From Stutzerimonas stutzeri (GTDB lineage Bacteria; Pseudomonadota; Gammaproteobacteria; Pseudomonadales; Pseudomonadaceae): a DNA stretch of 64,000 nucleotides. The notes beneath the pieces were generated by a model, which was not told the origin of the DNA, made no database searches, and saw only the letters and a program-made list of their open reading frames with translations. A program made the position numbers and the translations under genes. The DNA is taken from the NCBI RefSeq assembly GCF_018138085.1, contig NZ_CP073105.1, positions 310,001-374,000 of the forward strand. Direction: 5' to 3'. Shown here in pieces: positions 60,224-64,000 of this stretch; the stretch's first letter is position 1, and every line of letters begins with the position of its first letter.

Positions 60224-60337
60224 GCGGAGCTTGCGGGTGTTGAACGTCTTGCTGCGAGGCGCTGATAGCCGTCCTGGCCAGCAGCGCTAGTTCATTCACA
60301 TATCGACACGGCACTCGTTGCCATAGCGGCACTGCGC

Positions 60338-61480
60338 TCAGTGACTAAGGCCGATGCTCTGCAGGGCGGGGCGATGACGCCACAACAACAGCGCCAGGGT
60401 CACGGCATACAGCCCGATCACCACCAGGCCCACCCACTGGATCTCGAAGGGGGTGAACTTGAATAGCAACACCAGGCTGATCAGCAGACCGACATTCAAG
60501 GCGATGAAACGTGGCCGTCCGAGTTTCTCGACACTGATGCCAAGGTTATCGGTGTACAGGCGCACCAGCGAGTCAACCGAGTTGATGACGAAGATCACCC
60601 CGACGCCAAGCATGGCGAGCTTCGCGAATTGACCGACTCCGATGCTCAGCGTGAAGTAGCCATAGAGCACGGAGAACCAGATCGCCAGGGGGATGGACGG
60701 GATCACCAGCAACGCCAGCAGCAGTTGCCAGGTGCGCAGGCCACCGACGAAGCGCGAGACGAACTGGCCGATCATCACGCTCCAGGCGAACCACCAGAAC
60801 AGATAGAAGGCGTGGTAGTCACCCAGCGGCAGGATGAAGCCGGGCAGTTCGGCGAAGTAGCCGGTGCCGATCTTCGTCGCCGCCTCGCCGAAGAACGCCA
60901 GGCCGAGATCCGCCGCCCACCACATGCCGACAATCAGTGCGAAGAACAGCCAGGTCGAACCGACGCTGAGCAGCTTCAGGTAGCGGATGTCGGTGCTCGA
61001 ATAGACCGCTGCCAGAACGATCGCCGCTACCACCAGGTAGTTTAGGCTGTCGCCGAGCTCGGGCGCGTACCAGGCAATGTTGACCAGGAACAGGTAGGCG
61101 GTGAAGGCGCAGGTGGTGACGATCACCAGGTTGTTTACGAGCTTCACTGGCCGCAGCTCGAACAGCTTGACCCGCGGCTCGACCACGCAGAAGTAGAAGG
61201 TGGTGATGAAATAGAAGGCCCAGATCAGGAAGCCCCAGAAGCCGAACTCCACCGCCAGGGGGTTGGAGAATCGATAGATGGTTTCTTCGGCGTAAGTGGG
61301 AAATTCGGTCAGTGGGAAGATGATCAGGCCCATGTCCAGGCCGGACGTGAACAAGATGGCAAGAAAGGTGAACAGGCCCACTGGTTCCGTTCCGGTACAG
61401 CGCAGGTTGCCCCAGCGCATCAGGATCAGCAAGGTGGTCGCGAGCAGGACAATAATCGCGCCCGATAAAATCATATTCAT
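60338..61480 (-). CDS. Short BCCT-like transporter
   Basis: The 380-residue membrane protein has about eleven helices. The segment YLFWWFAWSVMIGQFVSRF, followed by TWQLLLALLVIPSIPLAIWFSVLYG, aligns with the conserved trimer and cation region of betaine/choline/carnitine transporters (WAWWxxWSPFVGMFIARISRG...). BCCT proteins are normally 500 or more residues, so this is a shortened or divergent relative. GLDMGLIIFPLTEFPTYAEETIYRFSNP, quoted in part, resembles the BCCT N-terminal region, so the lacking residues may be internal or C-terminal. The substrate is probably a quaternary ammonium compound. It is monocistronic. Confidence 0.7.
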   Translation of the reverse strand: MNMILSGAIIVLLATTLLILMRWGNLRCTGTEPVGLFTFLAILFTSGLDMGLIIFPLTEFPTYAEETIYRFSNPLAVEFGFWGFLIWAFYFITTFYFCVVEPRVKLFELRPVKLVNNLVIVTTCAFTAYLFLVNIAWYAPELGDSLNYLVVAAIVLAAVYSSTDIRYLKLLSVGSTWLFFALIVGMWWAADLGLAFFGEAATKIGTGYFAELPGFILPLGDYHAFYLFWWFAWSVMIGQFVSRFVGGLRTWQLLLALLVIPSIPLAIWFSVLYGYFTLSIGVGQFAKLAMLGVGVIFVINSVDSLVRLYTDNLGISVEKLGRPRFIALNVGLLISLVLLFKFTPFEIQWVGLVVIGLYAVTLALLLWRHRPALQSIGLSH

Positions 61481-61988
61481 AGGGGCTCCCTCGCGCCGCT
61501 CCGGTTCGTCGGCTGCGCCGGGACTCCGGGATCGGCGGGTATTGTATTTATTGGATGGCGCCGTGTTTTTGGCCTTCGGAGTGACGTCGGGGCTGTGTAG
61601 GCAGCTGAAGGCCGAGGACCATCCTGGCGCGCTGAGCCGGATGCCGCTTATCTGGATGCGTCCTCGAAAATCCTGTGACCGGCCTCCAGGGCTAGGCCGG
61701 CATTCGGCGGCTGCCGCGTTACCCTTGCCCGCGAAATCGGCAGGATGCCTGGCCGTCAGGGGCTGCTAGCGACCGTTTAGCCACGCTGGGACTGTCTGGC
61801 GCGCGCTGTTGCGGCCAATGAAGGGATGAGCGAAGGGGCGTTCGCGTGGGTGAATGCCGTGAACTGGCTGTGTTCAGCGGTGGCCATGGCCTAGAGCAAC
61901 CGCATCCAGCCGTCTGCGACTACGCGCAGCGGCGCAAGGAGGGCCGCTCGAAGAAGTTACACGGAGGGCTCAGGCCGGCGACCCCAGA
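61481..61988. other. 508-base intergenic region
   Basis: No gene is supported. CCGGCCT (61679-61685) and AGGCCGG (61694-61700) can pair around eight bases, about 290 bases after the CorC-like stop, without a T-run. The stretch is GC-rich and featureless otherwise. It should carry the promoter of the BCCT-like gene, which I could not identify. Confidence 0.35.
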
Positions 61989-63359
61989 CTATAGCGGCAC
62001 GGCCTCATGATCCAGGCGCAGCACCTTGGCCAGCACGATCTTCGGCCCGCGCATTTTCTTGATGACGATCTGCAGGTCGTCGACCAGTAATACTTCGTTT
62101 TCTTCGGGGACACGTTTGAGGCTTTCATAGACCAGGCCTGCCAGGGTATCGGCCTCGATGTGATCGAGGTCCACGCTCAGCAGGCGTTCGACCTTGTACA
62201 GCGGGGTGTCGCCGCGGACCAGCAGCTTGCCCGGCTGATAGGCGAGGATGCCGCGTTCGGTCTTGCGGTGCTCGTCCTGGATATCGCCGACCAGCACTTC
62301 GAGCACGTCCTCCATGGTCAGGAAGCCCACCACCTTGTGGTCGCCTTCTTCGACCAGCACGAAATGCGCGCCGCCCTGGCGCAGCTGCTCGAGCAGCGTG
62401 CTCAGCGGCAGATGCCGGGACACCCGATCCAGTGGTCGCAGTAGCGCGGCGAGGTCGAAATGCTGCGCGAGGTTTTCGTCGCCAGCCAATGCCAGCAGCA
62501 GGTCCTTGATGTGCAGCAGTCCGATGTAGTCGCCCTGTTCGCTGTCGTACACCGGGTAGCGGCTGTACTTGTGGCGGCGGATCAGGTCGAGGATCTCCGC
62601 CAGCGAGGCGTCGTGGTCCAGCTGCAGCAGATCTTCGCGTGAGTTGGCCCAGTCGGCCACTTCCAGTTCACTCATCTCGACCGCGGACGCCAGCACCTTG
62701 ATGTCCTGGTTGGCCGGGTCCAGCGCGCGGTTCGAATGCAGGATCAGCTTCAGTTCGTCGCGGCTGTAGTGGTGCTCGTGGTGTGCTCCCGGTTCGCCCT
62801 GGCCGGCGACGCGGAGGATCGCGTTGGCGCTGGCATTGAGCAGGTAGATGGCCGGATACATTGCCCAGTAGAACAGGTACAGCGGCACGGCCGTCCACAG
62901 CGACAGCAGCTCGGGCTTGCGGATCGCCCAGGACTTGGGCGCGAGCTCGCCGACCACGATATGCAGATAGGAAATGATGAAGAACGCGGTGAAGAAGGCG
63001 ATGCCATGCACCACCGCAGGCGACTCGACGCCGACGGCGGCCAGCAGCGGTTCGAGCAGATGGGCGAAGGCCGGCTCGCCGACCCAGCCCAGGCCCAGCG
63101 ACGCCAGTGTGATACCCAACTGGCAGGCGGACAGGTAGGCATCCAGCTGGTTGTGCACCCGGCGCAGGATATGTCCGCGCCAGCCATGCTCCTTGGCAAT
63201 GGCCTCGACCTTGGTCGAGCGCAGCTTGACCATGGCGAACTCGGCGGCAACGAAGAAGCCGTTGAGCAGGACCAGGAACAGCGCAAAGAGGATCAGACCG
63301 AAGTCGGCGAAATACGAAGAGGCGGCGTAGCTCGGGGATAAAGCAGGGGAAGGGTCCAT
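61989..63359 (-). CDS. Hemolysin-family membrane protein (DUF21-CBS-CorC/HlyC)
   Basis: The 456-residue protein has a DUF21 (CNNM) membrane domain of three or four helices (LLNGFFVAAEFAMVKLRSTKVEA, SACQLGITLASLGLGWVGEP, FFTAFFIISYLHIVVGELAPKSWA, each quoted from within). A tandem CBS pair (YPVYDSEQGDYIGLLHIKDLL and LVEEGDHKVVGFLTMEDVLE) and a C-terminal CorC/HlyC domain follow. Such proteins are linked to Mg2+ or Co2+ efflux and adenine-nucleotide sensing; hemolysin is a historical name. The ATG at 63359 (MDPSPAL) matches homologues; the frame opens with TTG at 63389. It lies 98 bases after phoR in the same direction. Confidence 0.9.
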   Translation of the reverse strand: MDPSPALSPSYAASSYFADFGLILFALFLVLLNGFFVAAEFAMVKLRSTKVEAIAKEHGWRGHILRRVHNQLDAYLSACQLGITLASLGLGWVGEPAFAHLLEPLLAAVGVESPAVVHGIAFFTAFFIISYLHIVVGELAPKSWAIRKPELLSLWTAVPLYLFYWAMYPAIYLLNASANAILRVAGQGEPGAHHEHHYSRDELKLILHSNRALDPANQDIKVLASAVEMSELEVADWANSREDLLQLDHDASLAEILDLIRRHKYSRYPVYDSEQGDYIGLLHIKDLLLALAGDENLAQHFDLAALLRPLDRVSRHLPLSTLLEQLRQGGAHFVLVEEGDHKVVGFLTMEDVLEVLVGDIQDEHRKTERGILAYQPGKLLVRGDTPLYKVERLLSVDLDHIEADTLAGLVYESLKRVPEENEVLLVDDLQIVIKKMRGPKIVLAKVLRLDHEAVPL

Positions 63360-63457
63360 TGAGGTATCGGGTAGTCGATGAGGCCCCAAGGATGGGGCCG
63401 CTCGGGGGTTATTTCAAGGCGTCACCAGGGCGCCGGGCGCCGAGTGGTCGTGGCCGG

Positions 63458-64000
63458 TCATTTCACGGTCGCCTGCGACAGCGGGAAGTGGCAGGTGAAG
63501 GTGCTGCCCTTGCCGGGCGTGCTGTAGACGTCGAGACGGCCTTCATGGCGCAGCAGCACGTGCTTGACGATGGCCAGGCCCAGGCCGGTGCCGCCGGTGT
63601 TGCTGGCGCGGCTGGAGTCGACCCGGTAGAAGCGCTCGGTCAGGCGCGGCAAGTGTTTGGATTCGATGCCGATCCCCGAGTCCTGCACCGCAAGATGAGC
63701 GCCGTGCTCGTTGCACCACCAGCGGATCTGCACCTCGCCATTGTCCGGGGTGTATTTCACGGCATTGAACACGAGGTTGGAAAAGGCGCTGCGCAGCTCG
63801 CTCTCGCTACCCTTGAGAAGCAGCGTCGGATCGGCTTCGACGATGATCCGGTGGTTGCGCTCGGCGGATAGCGCCTGGGCGTCGCTCTTGATCGATTGCA
63901 GCAGGGCGGCGACGTTGACCGGCAGGGTGTTGGTCGGCGGACTGGTGGCTTCGAGTTTCGCCAGCAGCAACAGATCGTTGAGCAGATGCTGCATGCGCCC
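63458..64000 (-). CDS. phoR: Phosphate regulon sensor kinase PhoR, C-terminal part
   Basis: The frame is open to the window edge, so only about the last 180 residues are seen. They comprise the end of the HisKA helix (RMQHLLNDLLLLAKLE) and a complete ATPase domain with N-box LRSAFSNLVFNAVKYTPDN, DSGIGIESKHLPRL, F-box ERFYRVDSSR and GGTGLGLAIVKHVLLRHEG. This fits PhoR. The identity is supported by the downstream CBS/CorC, M23 and response regulator genes that accompany phoBR in Pseudomonas. The phosphoacceptor His and sensor regions lie beyond base 64000. Confidence 0.88.
   Translation of the reverse strand, partial: GRMQHLLNDLLLLAKLEATSPPTNTLPVNVAALLQSIKSDAQALSAERNHRIIVEADPTLLLKGSESELRSAFSNLVFNAVKYTPDNGEVQIRWWCNEHGAHLAVQDSGIGIESKHLPRLTERFYRVDSSRASNTGGTGLGLAIVKHVLLRHEGRLDVYSTPGKGSTFTCHFPLSQATVK

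Overview
The window is GC-rich chromosomal DNA of a gamma-proteobacterium. The best fit is the genus Pseudomonas, in the stutzeri (Stutzerimonas) group. Evidence for this is an oprH-phoP-phoQ operon whose OprH is unmistakable, serA divergent from a D-2-hydroxyglutarate dehydrogenase, rppH-ptsP preceded by a HAD hydrolase, lgt-thyA, rpiA divergent from ilvA, and a phoR start at the right edge. Most of the window is conserved core genome. Several accessory blocks sit between the core blocks.

Layout, left to right. 1-1.5 kb: 3' end of a HAMP-GGDEF diguanylate cyclase and a small periplasmic binding protein. 1.5-8.3 kb: AsmA-like protein, FAD oxidoreductase, periplasmic alpha-carbonic anhydrase, a DUF1456 protein and a DUF4168 protein. 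8.5-11.3 kb: NtrB/NtrC-type two-component pair. 11.4-14.8 kb: a PotD-like binding protein overlapping a membrane SGDEF/EVL protein, an arrangement like the NspS-MbaA polyamine/c-di-GMP sensor of Vibrio. 15.0-18.3 kb: an ABM-domain membrane protein, then a putative type VI lipase effector overlapping a DUF2931 lipoprotein (likely immunity), with AT-richer DNA. 18.4-20.6 kb: three translationally coupled phospholipid enzymes (CDP-alcohol phosphotransferase, PlsC, CdsA-like). 21-26.1 kb: a secreted 14-residue repeat protein, a SnoaL-like protein, phoQ-phoP-oprH on the minus strand with four phased PhoP half-sites, and a short-chain dehydrogenase.

26.2-32.6 kb is a cell-surface block: a polysaccharide deacetylase gene interrupted by an in-frame amber codon, an acyltransferase, and a curli cluster (csgD, csgE, csgB, csgA and a csgC/H-like gene) that has no csgF or csgG in the window. 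32.8-35.4 kb: OPT transporter and two small exported low-complexity proteins. 35.5-51.0 kb: core metabolism (serA, D2HGDH, FAH hydrolase, two SdiA-regulated-type paralogues, rpiA, ilvA, HAD, rppH, ptsP, NRDE protein, TauE, lgt, thyA). 51.1-53.0 kb: a prokaryotic ionotropic-glutamate-receptor-like channel with a TVGYGD filter, and an orphan ParA ATPase. 53.0-57.6 kb: a complete five-gene branched-chain-amino-acid-type ABC transporter. 58.3-64 kb: response regulator, M23 peptidase, short BCCT-like transporter, CBS/CorC protein and the 3' part of phoR.

A theme is control of surface and biofilm state. The window holds at least one complete c-di-GMP protein coupled to a periplasmic ligand-binding protein, plus a diguanylate cyclase fragment, a curli cluster with its own CsgD, surface acyl/deacyl enzymes and PhoPQ. 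No tRNA, rRNA, insertion sequence or CRISPR array was recognised. All functional calls rest on reading motifs and on remembered family features; no database search was run.
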